A DNA stretch of 36,869 bases from Bacteroidetes bacterium HGW-Bacteroidetes-16 (GCA_002840975.1 PHDN01000031.1:1-36869); one strand, 5' to 3'; numbered from the stretch's first letter, positions 1 through 7,927 are shown. Translations and numbers: made by a program. Notes: generated by a model from the sequence alone, not told the origin.

Positions 1-75
1 GGGTTGATCAGATCGTTGGAATGAGATGTCTCATCAGCCCGGGGCTGATGAGACATGACAAAGAAGAGACTTCGA
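1..75. repeat. Dispersed palindromic repeat, copy 1
   Basis: The stretch shares a 5' part (GGGTTGATCAG, TCGTTGGAATGAGATG) and a 3' part (ACATGACAAA, AGAGACTT) with copies near 1985 and 2098. The centre is a dyad, ATGTCTCATCAGC facing GCTGATGAGACAT. The sequence after it (to about 120) still resembles what follows copy 2, so the ancestral unit may have been about 115 bp. No coding function is seen. It resembles REP/MITE-type intergenic repeats and is truncated by the window edge. Confidence 0.6.
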
Positions 76-191
76 CCCGACACTGCTCTGGTCCGGCTAT
101 ACGGATGGGCAATTGACCTTGGCTTTGTTTAGATGTATTTGTGGTGTAAACGACATGTGTTCAACCCTTAGTGGATTTGAATCAATAGAAT

Positions 192-221
192 AAAAAAAGC
201 CCCCTTTTGGGAGCTTTTTTT
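192..221 (-). terminator. Intrinsic terminator of the 242-1771 gene
   Basis: GC-rich arms (GCcCCC against GGGaGC, one mismatch) close a TTTT loop and are flanked by A7 on one side and T7 on the other. It can therefore terminate transcripts from either direction. It starts about 20 bp past the stop codon of the minus-strand gene. Confidence 0.75.
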
Positions 222-241
222 ATTACCATGTAATTTTGTTA

Positions 242-1771
242 TTAAAACAACTTCCCTCTCCTGATAAACAGGGCTGCTGAAATTAAAAGTATGGCCAGGA
301 TGATTCCTGAAGTACCCAGAGGAATCACAGGGGTACGCGTGATGTCGGCTGCATCGCGGGCCGTAAGATAGTATGCACTGCCAAATCGCTCATTCGGGAT
401 TCCCACAATGTTTACAGCTTTTACAGGGATGGTTGTTCCAATATAATCTACATCAAAAAAGGTGGTACGGAAATTAAAATCCGTTAAACCAGCTTCCGTT
501 ACCGGATAAATAGTACCATTTGCGAATGAACCTCCTCCATCTGCAAAAATAAGATCCTGAATTTCCACCACCCGACTCTCGTAATTATCGAAGTTGGTTA
601 AAAATTCGGTCGCTGTTATTATAACCGGCACAATTGCATTACCGGCAGATGTGGCAACACCCGGATCAGCTACAGGTACAAACTCAAGCATACCGTTAAA
701 AAGTAATAACGTTCCGATGATGCCCGTTATCCCATCCCCAACAGTATAAGAGGTCGTGAAAATTCCGGAGGGGTCATCAATTAGAACACCGGCAGTTGCA
801 TCCTGAATAAATTTTTGATTTCTGAAAGTCTGTTGAAAAGTAAGAATAGCCTCTCCTGTCAGTTTGTAAACTGTTCCATCGGTAGCACCGGCACGCAGAG
901 AAGCTATGTCGGCAACTTCGTTGATGGTAGGAAAGGTGTATAAGGCCGAGCCAATGGAACTTGGGTCGAAACCTGTAGCGTAGGCAATGGCTTTAAGTGT
1001 GGTGGTACCCGATATGGCAACAGGTACGGTATATTCAGTATCTGTATTATCAGGATCTGTTCCATCGGTTGTGTAGTAAATGGTTGCTAAAGGCGTGGTG
1101 GTTGAAATGGTTACGTTTTGGGGGGCATAATAAGTGCCTGCTGCCGGATCGAAGGTGGGTGTGGCGGCGGTGGGAGGGCCACCAAATACGCTGGTTATTC
1201 CGGCAACCGATATGTCGTTACCAGTACCATCCCCAATACCTCCTGATCCTGCGGTTGACTCGGCCCACATGTACACCCGATAGGTAACCGCTACATTTGA
1301 ATTACTTTGGGCGAAGGTGAAGGTGAAATTTTGAGTAGTGGTGTTATCTAAAATGGCGTATTCCTGATCAAGATTTGCCGCATAACTGTCGAGGGAATTT
1401 CTTAGCGCAATACCACGTGGACCGGTACTGGATCTTTGCAATTGAATATAGATGGATGATACACTAAATTGATAACCACCATTTGGGGTAATTGTGAATT
1501 CCATGTATTTATCTCCGGTTACGGCATTCGCGATGGATGTTAATGCCCAATTGGTTGCATTAAATCTCCCGCCATTGCCAGAAGCCGTCAATCCAGTTCC
1601 TCTGGTGATGGTAGATGAAGTTAAATTGGCATCATTTGAATTTGATGGTGCACTGATTTCGCTGCCCGTCAGGCCACTAAATTCAAATGTTAGTATTTGT
1701 CCCCACATTTCCTTCCCACCAAACGCCAGCAGTATCACCAGCATTAAAGTTGTAAATAAATTTCGTTTCAT
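242..1771 (-). CDS. Secreted protein with chitobiase-C-like and OB-like domains and a C-terminal membrane tail
   Basis: The 509-residue protein has a signal peptide (about 1-24, ending near MWGQ). A Ser/Thr/Gly-rich beta region follows to about 195. Residues 200-280 match the chitobiase/beta-hexosaminidase C-terminal type domain (TFDPAAGTYY, IYYTTDGTDPD, LKAIAYATG). Residues 284-470 resemble the DUF5689/OB-fold region of Bacteroidota surface proteins. The protein ends in Pro-rich sequence, a hydrophobic helix and RRGKLF, a membrane tail rather than a T9SS domain. It is monocistronic: a good promoter lies upstream and a terminator downstream. A carbohydrate-binding or nuclease-linked surface role is possible, but no catalytic motif is seen. 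The start is supported by the signal peptide. Confidence 0.75.
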   Translation of the reverse strand: MKRNLFTTLMLVILLAFGGKEMWGQILTFEFSGLTGSEISAPSNSNDANLTSSTITRGTGLTASGNGGRFNATNWALTSIANAVTGDKYMEFTITPNGGYQFSVSSIYIQLQRSSTGPRGIALRNSLDSYAANLDQEYAILDNTTTQNFTFTFAQSNSNVAVTYRVYMWAESTAGSGGIGDGTGNDISVAGITSVFGGPPTAATPTFDPAAGTYYAPQNVTISTTTPLATIYYTTDGTDPDNTDTEYTVPVAISGTTTLKAIAYATGFDPSSIGSALYTFPTINEVADIASLRAGATDGTVYKLTGEAILTFQQTFRNQKFIQDATAGVLIDDPSGIFTTSYTVGDGITGIIGTLLLFNGMLEFVPVADPGVATSAGNAIVPVIITATEFLTNFDNYESRVVEIQDLIFADGGGSFANGTIYPVTEAGLTDFNFRTTFFDVDYIGTTIPVKAVNIVGIPNERFGSAYYLTARDAADITRTPVIPLGTSGIILAILLISAALFIRRGKLF

Positions 1772-1787
1772 AATCTAATGATTTATT

Positions 1788-1818
1788 TGAATATAGTTTT
1801 TTACTAGGTACGAACAAA
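1788..1818 (-). promoter_or_regulatory. Promoter of the 242-1771 gene
   Basis: On the minus strand a TTTG box (1815-1818) is followed after 19 bp by TATATTCA (1788-1795), close to the Bacteroidota sigma-ABfr consensus TTTG-N17-23-TAnnTTTG. The start codon lies about 17 bp beyond it. Confidence 0.6.
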
Positions 1819-1984
1819 TTTAGCAATTATTAATATAAATGCCTGGGATTTCGTAATTTATATCTATTCTTAATAGAACCCGGGTTTGAAATGGTATTTA
1901 TTCTTATTTCCTGGTGGAATCCCCTGTTTTGGTGTGCGTTTAGCGATAGAGCAACGCGTGATATTAAAGGTTGGGGTGGACTTA

Positions 1985-2041
1985 GGAATGAGATGTCTCA
2001 TCAGCCCGGGGCTGATTTCGACATGACAAAAAGAGACTTCT
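1985..2041. repeat. Dispersed palindromic repeat, copy 2
   Basis: This copy has the core GGAATGAGATGTCTCATCAG followed by ACATGACAAAAAGAGACTT, as in copies 1 and 3. It lacks the leading GGGTTGATCAG part. The right half of the dyad is degenerate (GCTGATTTCGACAT). The following 55 bp (GGATGGCCATGTGGGCAGTT and on) echo the sequence after copy 1. Confidence 0.6.
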
Positions 2042-2097
2042 AATCGGCGCAAGTTTTGTGTGGATGGCCATGTGGGCAGTTGACTCATAGGTAGAGG

Positions 2098-2171
2098 GGG
2101 TTGATCAGGTCGTTGGAATGAGATGTCTCATCAGCCTGAAGCTGATATCGACATGACAAAAAAGAGACTTT
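2098..2171. repeat. Dispersed palindromic repeat, copy 3
   Basis: This is a full-length copy starting GGGTTGATCAGG and ending AAAGAGACTT. The dyad centre is changed to CAGCCTGAAGCTG. It ends about 20 bp before the -35 box of the ECF promoter. The 469-bp gap 1772-2240 thus holds the 242-1771 promoter, copies 2 and 3 and the ECF promoter. A 72-codon frame in it only reads through the repeats. Confidence 0.6.
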
Positions 2172-2191
2172 ATGAAATTATTTTTATAAAA

Positions 2192-2220
2192 TTGCAACCC
2201 GGGCATTACTTGCCTGTCTT
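2192..2220 (+). promoter_or_regulatory. Putative ECF-sigma-dependent promoter of the sigma/anti-sigma/DUF4097 operon
   Basis: TTGCAAC (2192-2198) is separated by 16 bp from TGTCTT (2215-2220). The same arrangement, preceded by A-rich sequence and ATTGCAAC, recurs at 4452-4480. The form (AAC-containing -35, GTC-containing -10, 16-17 bp spacer) is typical of ECF promoters, so the operon is probably autoregulated. The leader to the likely start is only about 15 nt. Confidence 0.65.
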
Positions 2221-2240
2221 TAATCTTAAATGAAAGCCAT

Positions 2241-2792
2241 TTGAACGTGGGGCCTGAAATACACAGGGAAGTCATAGAACAGAGTAAACGCGGCAGCGCA
2301 CGCGATCAGTATGTGTTGTACCATGCTTATTCAAAAGCGATGTTTAACATTTGCTACCGCATGATGGGCAACCGCGAGGAAGCCGAGGACATGTTGCAGG
2401 AATCGTTTGCCGATGCTTTTCGCCGATTGGAATCCTTCAGGTATGAAGCCACTTTCGGGGCCTGGTTAAAAAGAATTGTTGTGAACCACTGTATTAACGA
2501 GATAAAAAGAAAAAAAGCCGACCTCATGTACTTTGAAGACATGCACCTTTTTCAGCAACGTATCGAGGAAGAGGATGAGTTGCCCGAGGTGAGCGTCCCC
2601 ATGATCCGGAAAGCCATGGAAGCATTGCCCAACGGAAGCAAGATGATTTTTTCGTTATATCTGCTCGAAGGAATGGACCACGGTGAAATTTCCCAAATTC
2701 TCGGGGTGAGCGAGTCGAACTCAAAATCACAATATATGCGGGCCAAACAACGTGTCCGCGAAATATTAAAGGAGGTAGTCTATGAAAACTGA
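2241..2792 (+). CDS. ECF-family RNA polymerase sigma factor (RpoE-like)
   Basis: This 183-residue protein is the usual ECF size. Residues about 24-90 carry sigma region 2 (YHAYSKAMFNICYRMMGNREEAEDMLQ, then FRRLESF and FGAWLKRIVVNHCIN). Residues about 120-178 carry region 4, with the helix-turn-helix HGEISQILGVSESNSKSQ. It should direct RNA polymerase to envelope genes and be held inactive by the membrane protein encoded next; the two frames overlap by 11 bp, which suggests translational coupling. The frame has no ATG near its 5' end. The start is TTG at 2241 or GTG at 2247. An out-of-frame ATG at 2230 would encode only MKAI before a stop that overlaps the TTG. Confidence 0.92.
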   Translation: MNVGPEIHREVIEQSKRGSARDQYVLYHAYSKAMFNICYRMMGNREEAEDMLQESFADAFRRLESFRYEATFGAWLKRIVVNHCINEIKRKKADLMYFEDMHLFQQRIEEEDELPEVSVPMIRKAMEALPNGSKMIFSLYLLEGMDHGEISQILGVSESNSKSQYMRAKQRVREILKEVVYEN

Positions 2793-3360
2793 TCAACTGG
2801 AAAAATTTATCCTCGACCACAGGGAAGAGTTTGATGTGATGGAACCCTCTCCTGAAATATGGAACAAAATCTCGGCTCCAAAGACTGTTTCACGCGGGAG
2901 ACATATTTCATGGAAAAGGGTGATGTACCGGGTGGCGGCAGTCATCGTCATCTTTATCGGATCGTATTATGTTCACGACCTGATAAACCCTCCATCCAAA
3001 GGGATTTCAGCCATCCAATCGTCTGCCTCCGAAGAGGATCGGCAAATGCTGACACAACTCATGGAATCCAAAGCCTACTATACCAGCCTGATCGACACCA
3101 AAACGGAAGAAGTGTATCTGCTGGCAGCCGAAAAACCCATGTTAAGGGACGAAATTCAGCAGGAGATGAAGGATCTGGACCGGGAGTTTTTGGAACTACA
3201 GAACGACCTGCACGACAATACCGACAGCGAAGAAGTGATTGCCGCCATGATTCAGAATTACCGCTTAAAACTTCAAATACTCGAAGAAACCCTGATGCAA
3301 CTACAAATTCAGAAAAAAGAAAATAACATTCGCCATGAAAATAAAAGTGTTTCCATTTAA
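2782..3360 (+). CDS. Predicted membrane anti-sigma factor
   Basis: The 192-residue protein has a charged N-terminal segment (about 1-47, including PSPEIWNKI, a pattern often seen in Bacteroidota anti-sigma proteins). One membrane helix follows at about 50-65, then a periplasmic Glu/Gln-rich region (90-185) likely to form coiled coil. Its position directly after the ECF gene, its frame overlap with it and its single-pass layout support a role in sequestering the sigma factor. No zinc-finger (HxxxCxxC) motif is seen, so it is not a ZAS-type anti-sigma factor. It overlaps the next gene by 26 bp. The function is inferred from context and topology. Confidence 0.75.
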   Translation: MKTDQLEKFILDHREEFDVMEPSPEIWNKISAPKTVSRGRHISWKRVMYRVAAVIVIFIGSYYVHDLINPPSKGISAIQSSASEEDRQMLTQLMESKAYYTSLIDTKTEEVYLLAAEKPMLRDEIQQEMKDLDREFLELQNDLHDNTDSEEVIAAMIQNYRLKLQILEETLMQLQIQKKENNIRHENKSVSI

Positions 3361-4441
3361 CCTGATGGTGCTGCTGGCCATGGTCATTGTTCCACTCGTT
3401 GGAACAGGACAAACGGTAGAAAAGGAGCGATCTGTCAGCCGTTCGTTTGTCCTGAAAGAGTCAACTGAAATCGAGGTGTCGAATAAGTACGGCGATATTC
3501 ACCTGATTCCATGGGAAAAAGATTCTGTGCGGTTCGATATCCGCCTGCAGGTGAAATCCACCAAACAATCGAAGTTGGATAAAACATTCGATTTCATCGA
3601 CTTTAATTTCAAAGCCAACGATTATTACATCATCGCACAAACGGTTTTTGAACAGGGCGGTTCCTTTTGGTCGGAAGTGAACGACATTGCCAACAACCTG
3701 TTTTCGGCAGGAACTTCAACCTCCATCGATTATACCATCCACCTGCCTGCGAACGTGCATATCAGCCTTCAGCATAAATACGGCAACATATATATGACCG
3801 ATTTTACAGGGGATATCAACATCGATTTATCCAACGGTAACTTGAAAGCCCACAACCTTAGCGGCGAGATATTGCTCAGGGTAAATTTCGGCGACCTGGA
3901 TGTTCAGTCCGTAAAAAATGGGCAGATCTACCTGAGTTACGGCGAGTTACACCTGGATGAAGCAGGCGAAATCCAGGTCAGTGCGAGCTCGGCCAGTATT
4001 TATTCGGACTACATCAGGCAACTCACCCTGGATGCAAAACGATCGAAATTTTACCTGGGAAAAGTGGATAATATCAAAGGAATGACCTATTTCTCGACCC
4101 TCGAAGTGGATGACCTGAAGGAGTTGATCAGCCTGAATTCCCGTTATGGAAGCGTGGATTTAAAAAATATCGGGCAAAAAGTGTCGATGGTTAACCTCAC
4201 CACCTATGATACCGACCTTTCGCTGACCCTGAATCCTGAAGACACCTATGGTTTGGATCTGTTGGTGAACGATAAAACCGAAGTGCTATATTCTGCAAAA
4301 ATCACCAATATTGATACGCCGGATAAACCTGTCGCCGATAATAAAATTCAGGTAAAATACACCATTGGCGATAAGAAACACAAAGCGATTCCTCTGAAAT
4401 TGAATTGTGAAGCAGGTCGTGTATCATTAAAAATGAAATAA
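3335..4441 (+). CDS. DUF4097-family envelope protein
   Basis: The 368-residue protein has a signal peptide (1-26, ending VGTGQ). Repeating beta-strand rungs with the family's alternating pattern follow (STEIEVSNKYGDIHLIPWEKDSVRFDI, HKYGNIYMTDFTGDINIDLSNGNLKAHNLSG, NFGDLDVQSV). This fits the DUF4097 right-handed beta-helix fold. It is exported to the periplasm or cell surface and its biochemical role is unknown. It is the third gene of the ECF sigma operon and starts inside the anti-sigma gene. In other Bacteroidota, DUF4097 and DUF2807 proteins often sit beside sigma/anti-sigma pairs, which suggests a sensor or target of the envelope response. No lipobox is seen. Confidence 0.75.
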   Translation: MKIKVFPFNLMVLLAMVIVPLVGTGQTVEKERSVSRSFVLKESTEIEVSNKYGDIHLIPWEKDSVRFDIRLQVKSTKQSKLDKTFDFIDFNFKANDYYIIAQTVFEQGGSFWSEVNDIANNLFSAGTSTSIDYTIHLPANVHISLQHKYGNIYMTDFTGDINIDLSNGNLKAHNLSGEILLRVNFGDLDVQSVKNGQIYLSYGELHLDEAGEIQVSASSASIYSDYIRQLTLDAKRSKFYLGKVDNIKGMTYFSTLEVDDLKELISLNSRYGSVDLKNIGQKVSMVNLTTYDTDLSLTLNPEDTYGLDLLVNDKTEVLYSAKITNIDTPDKPVADNKIQVKYTIGDKKHKAIPLKLNCEAGRVSLKMK

Positions 4442-4451
4442 TTTAAAAAAA

Positions 4452-4480
4452 TTGCAACGGGTACGAATTTGACTTGTCTT
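4452..4480 (+). promoter_or_regulatory. Second copy of the ECF-type promoter, upstream of the DUF2807 operon
   Basis: ATTGCAAC (4451-4458), 16 bp, then TGTCTT (4475-4480) reproduces the boxes and exact spacing of the promoter at 2192-2220, while the spacer sequences differ. It lies about 105 bp upstream of the DUF2807 start, giving a ~100-nt leader rich in TTTAGGATTT- and CTTTTAAC-type short repeats. Confidence 0.65.
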
Positions 4481-4585
4481 TTAGGATTTAAGAAATTAGA
4501 TTTAGGATTTCAGAGAAAACCACCGAAACTGATTCGTAATGATTTGATTAAAACTTTCAACTTTTAACTTTTAACTCACAAACAC

Positions 4586-5353
4586 ATGAAATGGATTAAT
4601 ATAATCACAATCGTAAGCCTGCTGGCATTGTTTTCACTGGCTTCTTGTGGCAAAATGGGAAGGATAGAGGGCAATGGCCACGTGATTACCGAGACCAGGC
4701 AGAATGTCTCTTTTAACGAGGTCATCAACGAAGGAATCTTTGCTGTTACGGTAATCCCCGATACCGTTTACGAAATCACCATCGAGGCCGAATCGAATCT
4801 GATTCCTTATGTACGGACCATCGTCAACGGAAATACGCTGGTAATCGACAGCCACGAAAACCTCGATCCGATGGTTACCATCAAGGTAACTGTAAGAATG
4901 CCTGCCGTACAATCGGTGCGCCTTTCGGGATCGGGATCGGTAACGGTGAACGACATGCCGGATTCGAATCTTACAGCCATACTGTCGGGTTCGGGAACCA
5001 TGAATGGAACTTGCAACGGAGGCACTTTTAAGGCCATATTAAGCGGATCGGGAACCATCGACTTTTACGTCAACACCAACCGGGTGGAAACCACTTTGAG
5101 CGGATCGGGAGCCATCCGCCTGGGCGGAACAACGGCCTATGCCAATCACCTGATCAGTGGTTCCGGAAACATCGATTCCTATTCCTTGTTCACCAACGAA
5201 TGTGATAGTAAAATAAGCGGTTCAGGAAACATGTACCTATGGGTAAGCGAGAGGCTGAATGCCACCATTTCAGGAAGCGGCTCGGTATATTACCATGGAT
5301 CCCCTCTTGTAAATACCAGCATAACAGGCTCAGGGACAGTGATTGGAAACTAA
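4586..5353 (+). CDS. DUF2807 (head GIN domain) lipoprotein
   Basis: The 255-residue protein starts with a lipoprotein signal ending LASC (Cys about 22). The mature part begins in the GIN-domain style (GNGHVITETRQNVSFNEVINEG). Its C-terminal half has eight rungs built on S/TGSG (LSGSGSVTV, LSGSGTMNG, LSGSGTIDF, LSGSGAIRL, ISGSGNIDS, ISGSGNMYL, ISGSGSVYY, ITGSGTVIG), spaced about 20 residues apart, forming a beta-helix. It is likely anchored to a membrane and is often called a putative autotransporter adhesin, although that role is unproven. It is the first gene behind the second ECF-type promoter. The following gene starts 13 bp downstream. Confidence 0.85.
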   Translation: MKWINIITIVSLLALFSLASCGKMGRIEGNGHVITETRQNVSFNEVINEGIFAVTVIPDTVYEITIEAESNLIPYVRTIVNGNTLVIDSHENLDPMVTIKVTVRMPAVQSVRLSGSGSVTVNDMPDSNLTAILSGSGTMNGTCNGGTFKAILSGSGTIDFYVNTNRVETTLSGSGAIRLGGTTAYANHLISGSGNIDSYSLFTNECDSKISGSGNMYLWVSERLNATISGSGSVYYHGSPLVNTSITGSGTVIGN

Positions 5354-5366
5354 AAAACCAAAAACA

Positions 5367-5888
5367 ATGATTAAATCAGGACTTATATCAATTATTCTGC
5401 TCTTTTTCATCTCACCACTGATGTCGCAGGGGTTTGAACGACAGATTGGAGTAAGATCAGGTTATACTTCAGGAATTTCGGGGAAGGTTATCAAAGACGA
5501 CAAAGTGGCCATAGCAGGTATGTTTGGATTCCGTCAGGGCGGCATGCAACTGGTGGTATTGCTCGAATCCTATCATCCACTCATCCCATCACGGGCCCAG
5601 GAATGGCGTATTTATTTTGGTGGAGGAGGTCACGTGGGCTGGGTAAACGGGTACAACCGTGTTAGGCGATGGAGTAATTCCTCAGGTTACTATTGGGAAG
5701 AACGACGCTTGACCGGGCCGGTATTTGGACTGGATGCCGTATTTGGTACCGAATACAATTTTGTCAGAGTACCCCTGGCTCTTTTTGCAGAGTTTAAACC
5801 TTTTGTTGAATTTCAATCCTTTAAAAGCATAAAAGTTAATTTCTATGATTTCGGTGTCGGAATCAGATACAAATTCGGTAACAATTAA
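5367..5888 (+). CDS. Small predicted outer-membrane beta-barrel protein
   Basis: The open frame begins at TTG 5343, but ATG 5367 is the better start. It gives a 173-residue protein with a clean signal peptide (MIKSGLISIILLFFISPLMSQ), 13 bp after the DUF2807 stop. The mature part has alternating polar/hydrophobic strands, many Gly, Tyr and Arg residues, and ends in FGVGIRYKFGNN, as in small Bacteroidota porin-like proteins. No enzymatic motif is seen. It belongs to the operon read from the ECF-type promoter at 4452 and is followed after 10 bp by another barrel-like gene. Confidence 0.7.
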   Translation: MIKSGLISIILLFFISPLMSQGFERQIGVRSGYTSGISGKVIKDDKVAIAGMFGFRQGGMQLVVLLESYHPLIPSRAQEWRIYFGGGGHVGWVNGYNRVRRWSNSSGYYWEERRLTGPVFGLDAVFGTEYNFVRVPLALFAEFKPFVEFQSFKSIKVNFYDFGVGIRYKFGNN

Positions 5889-5898
5889 TAACATTAAA

Positions 5899-6573
5899 AT
5901 GAAAAAAGTATTCACATTACTGATGATTATGTGCGTGGTCGGGATGATTCAGGCACAGGATAATGACCAAATGAAAACCTTATTCTCACGTACCAACAAG
6001 AACGGACATATCAGCCATGGTGGCTATGGTGCCTTTTCGGTGGGATATACCCAAATCGACAAGCAGGATGCTATCCTGGTAGGCGGACAGTTTGCCTGGA
6101 TTGCCAACCACAGTTTTGCGCTTGGTTTGGCTGGCCACGGTTTTTTTAATAACCTCGATAAAAATTATAACTTCGATGATCCGGGTTCCTATTCACTGGC
6201 CGGTGGATATGGCGGGTTGTTGTTAGAGCCCATTATCATGCCCAAATCTCCGGTACATATCTCTTTCCCGGTATTGTTGGGCGTTGGTGGGGTGGCAGCC
6301 ACACACCGCGATAAATGGGACAATTATCAAAACAACAACAACTACTATTACGACAATGATGTATTCCTTGTTTTTGAACCGGGAATCGATATTGAATTCA
6401 ATATTGTAAAGTTTTTTCGGGTAGCGCTGGGAGGCTCATACCGGTTGACCAACGGTGTTGATTTACGCTATAAATACATCGATGACAACAACATAGAACA
6501 GCAAAAAATCATTGCAAAGGATGCCCTCAATTCCTTTAACTTAAACCTGTCGTTGAAGTTTGGCTGGTTTTAA
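5899..6573 (+). CDS. Predicted outer-membrane beta-barrel protein
   Basis: ATG 5899 is chosen because it gives a signal peptide (MKKVFTLLMIMCVVGMIQAQ); the open frame extends 54 bp upstream into the preceding gene. The 224-residue product is rich in Gly and aromatic residues, with amphipathic strands (GYGAFSVGYTQIDKQDAILVGGQFAW, FFRVALGGSYRLTNG). It ends in Phe (LNLSLKFGWF), the usual C-terminal signal of outer-membrane barrels. It is the last gene of the DUF2807 operon and meets the thiolase gene tail to tail, with a perfect hairpin between them. Its ligand or function is unknown. Confidence 0.7.
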   Translation: MKKVFTLLMIMCVVGMIQAQDNDQMKTLFSRTNKNGHISHGGYGAFSVGYTQIDKQDAILVGGQFAWIANHSFALGLAGHGFFNNLDKNYNFDDPGSYSLAGGYGGLLLEPIIMPKSPVHISFPVLLGVGGVAATHRDKWDNYQNNNNYYYDNDVFLVFEPGIDIEFNIVKFFRVALGGSYRLTNGVDLRYKYIDDNNIEQQKIIAKDALNSFNLNLSLKFGWF

Positions 6574-6583
6574 CAACAATTAC

Positions 6584-6611
6584 CCTGACAGGTTTCAAAA
6601 AACCTGTCAGG
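6584..6611. terminator. Bidirectional hairpin between convergent genes
   Basis: A perfect 12-bp inverted repeat, CCTGACAGGTTT against AAACCTGTCAGG, closes a CAAA loop. It sits between the stop codons of the barrel gene (+) and the thiolase gene (-). There is no long T tract, so termination strength is uncertain, but the place and symmetry suit a shared terminator. Confidence 0.65.
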
Positions 6612-6619
6612 ATTAATTA

Positions 6620-7867
6620 TTACTCCCCTCTTTTATATACGATCGCAATTACCGTTACATCATCACCACCCATGTTGATGGTCATTCCGTAAGGTTTATC
6701 GGCTTTTAATTCGATTTGAGCTTTTCCGGCTTTTCCGGTAAGCTGTTGCCAGATGGTTACCGCCTGATGAACACCGGTAGCTCCTGTGGGATGTCCCCAT
6801 CCGATGAGTCCACCAGTGGTGTTGGTTGGAAGTTCTCCGTTATGCGATGTCTTACCCGCGGCCACAAAATCGCACCCTTCGCCGGGTTTGGCCAGACCTA
6901 AAGCTTCGATCACCAGAATTCCTGCAATGGAGAAACAATCGTGCACTTCCAGTGTTCCCAATTGATCGACTGTGATGCCTGCACTTTCAAGCGCCTGATG
7001 GCTTGCTTTTTTGATGGTCTCGAGCACGGTTAATTCGGCAGGATCATTGGTGATGTTGCGGATGACCTGTGCCCATCCAACAACCTCGACGGCATCTTTT
7101 TTATCCACACCCATTTTCTCCAAACCTTCTTCCGAACAAATGGCAATGGCGGAAGCTCCATCCGAAACCTTTGAGCAGTCGAGTATGGTGAGGTGATCAA
7201 CAAAACTTCTGCCATTTGGTTTCAGGGAATAGGCCTGAGTATAAGGATCTTTAACGAGGTTTTGGAATTCCTGCGCGTTTTGGTCGAGGCGTGCATTTTC
7301 GATGGCATTGGCATACCAACGGGCCATTCCTTTACGGGCGCGGTCGTAACCGTATTTTTCGTAATAAGCTCCGGCACGGTCGCTGAACTGTCCGGGAAAA
7401 AAATAGGCATGGCCTTCTTTTCGTCGTTGGTACCAGCCTGCTCCTGCCAGGATATCAGCTCCATAGACGGCTTTTACCGTGTTTTGGACTTCAACACCCA
7501 GAGCGAGCACTACGTCAGCGGTTTCGGCAAGTACTGTTTTTATGCCGTTCATCAAGGCGAGGCCACCTGAACCACAGGCACCTTCAACACTGGTGGCAGG
7601 CTTCCATTGCAGACCTTCGTCGATGTAGGGGATAAATCCCGGCAGGTTGGCCTGTTTGTTGAAACGGGCAGCCATAAAGTTTCCGATGACGGATTCATCC
7701 ACATGTTCAGGGCCACCAATCTGATCCAGAACGCCTTTTCCGGCTTCTTTAATATAATGTTCCAAACCCGGGCGGGGTTTTTTTGGATTGAATTCTTTTC
7801 TTCCGGTTCCCAGTGAAGTGGTGTTGTATCCGGCAGTCATGTATATTTTTTTTCTTAATTTTTTCAT
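6620..7867 (-). CDS. SCP-x-type thiolase (acetyl-CoA acetyltransferase family)
   Basis: The 415-residue thiolase is likely to cleave 3-ketoacyl-CoA or condense acetyl-CoA units. The nucleophilic Cys is about residue 98 (VEGACGSGG). The usual NEAF motif is replaced by HDCF (309-312) and the GHP motif is intact (WGHPTGATG, His359). The C-terminal CxG motif of classical thiolases is absent, with INMGGDD in its place. This pattern is that of the SCP2/SCP-x thiolase group, where the Cys of HDCF is thought to take the second catalytic role. It is the last gene of a crotonase-dehydrogenase-thiolase operon, 60 bp after the dehydrogenase gene. The start at 7867 keeps the first beta strand (KIYMTAGYN) intact. 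Confidence 0.85.
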   Translation of the reverse strand: MKKLRKKIYMTAGYNTTSLGTGRKEFNPKKPRPGLEHYIKEAGKGVLDQIGGPEHVDESVIGNFMAARFNKQANLPGFIPYIDEGLQWKPATSVEGACGSGGLALMNGIKTVLAETADVVLALGVEVQNTVKAVYGADILAGAGWYQRRKEGHAYFFPGQFSDRAGAYYEKYGYDRARKGMARWYANAIENARLDQNAQEFQNLVKDPYTQAYSLKPNGRSFVDHLTILDCSKVSDGASAIAICSEEGLEKMGVDKKDAVEVVGWAQVIRNITNDPAELTVLETIKKASHQALESAGITVDQLGTLEVHDCFSIAGILVIEALGLAKPGEGCDFVAAGKTSHNGELPTNTTGGLIGWGHPTGATGVHQAVTIWQQLTGKAGKAQIELKADKPYGMTINMGGDDVTVIAIVYKRGE

Positions 7868-7927
7868 GTTATTCTCTCTTTAAGTGAGTGCCATTGGTGA
7901 TGTTAAATTTCCTGATTGTTAATCCGA

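Noticed and set aside
1870-2088. 72-codon open frame on the minus strand
   Set aside because: It reads through two copies of the palindromic repeat, has no promoter or homologous pattern, and its composition is explained by the repeat.
2354-2820. Open frames antisense to the sigma factor gene
   Set aside because: They are mirror frames of a clearly conserved coding sequence, with no promoter or domain of their own.
4900-5345. Tandem DNA repeats that might cause phase variation
   Set aside because: The S/TGSG rungs are similar as protein, but their DNA copies differ (AGC/TCG/TCA Ser codons, variable spacing), so this is a beta-helix and not a slippage-prone tract.
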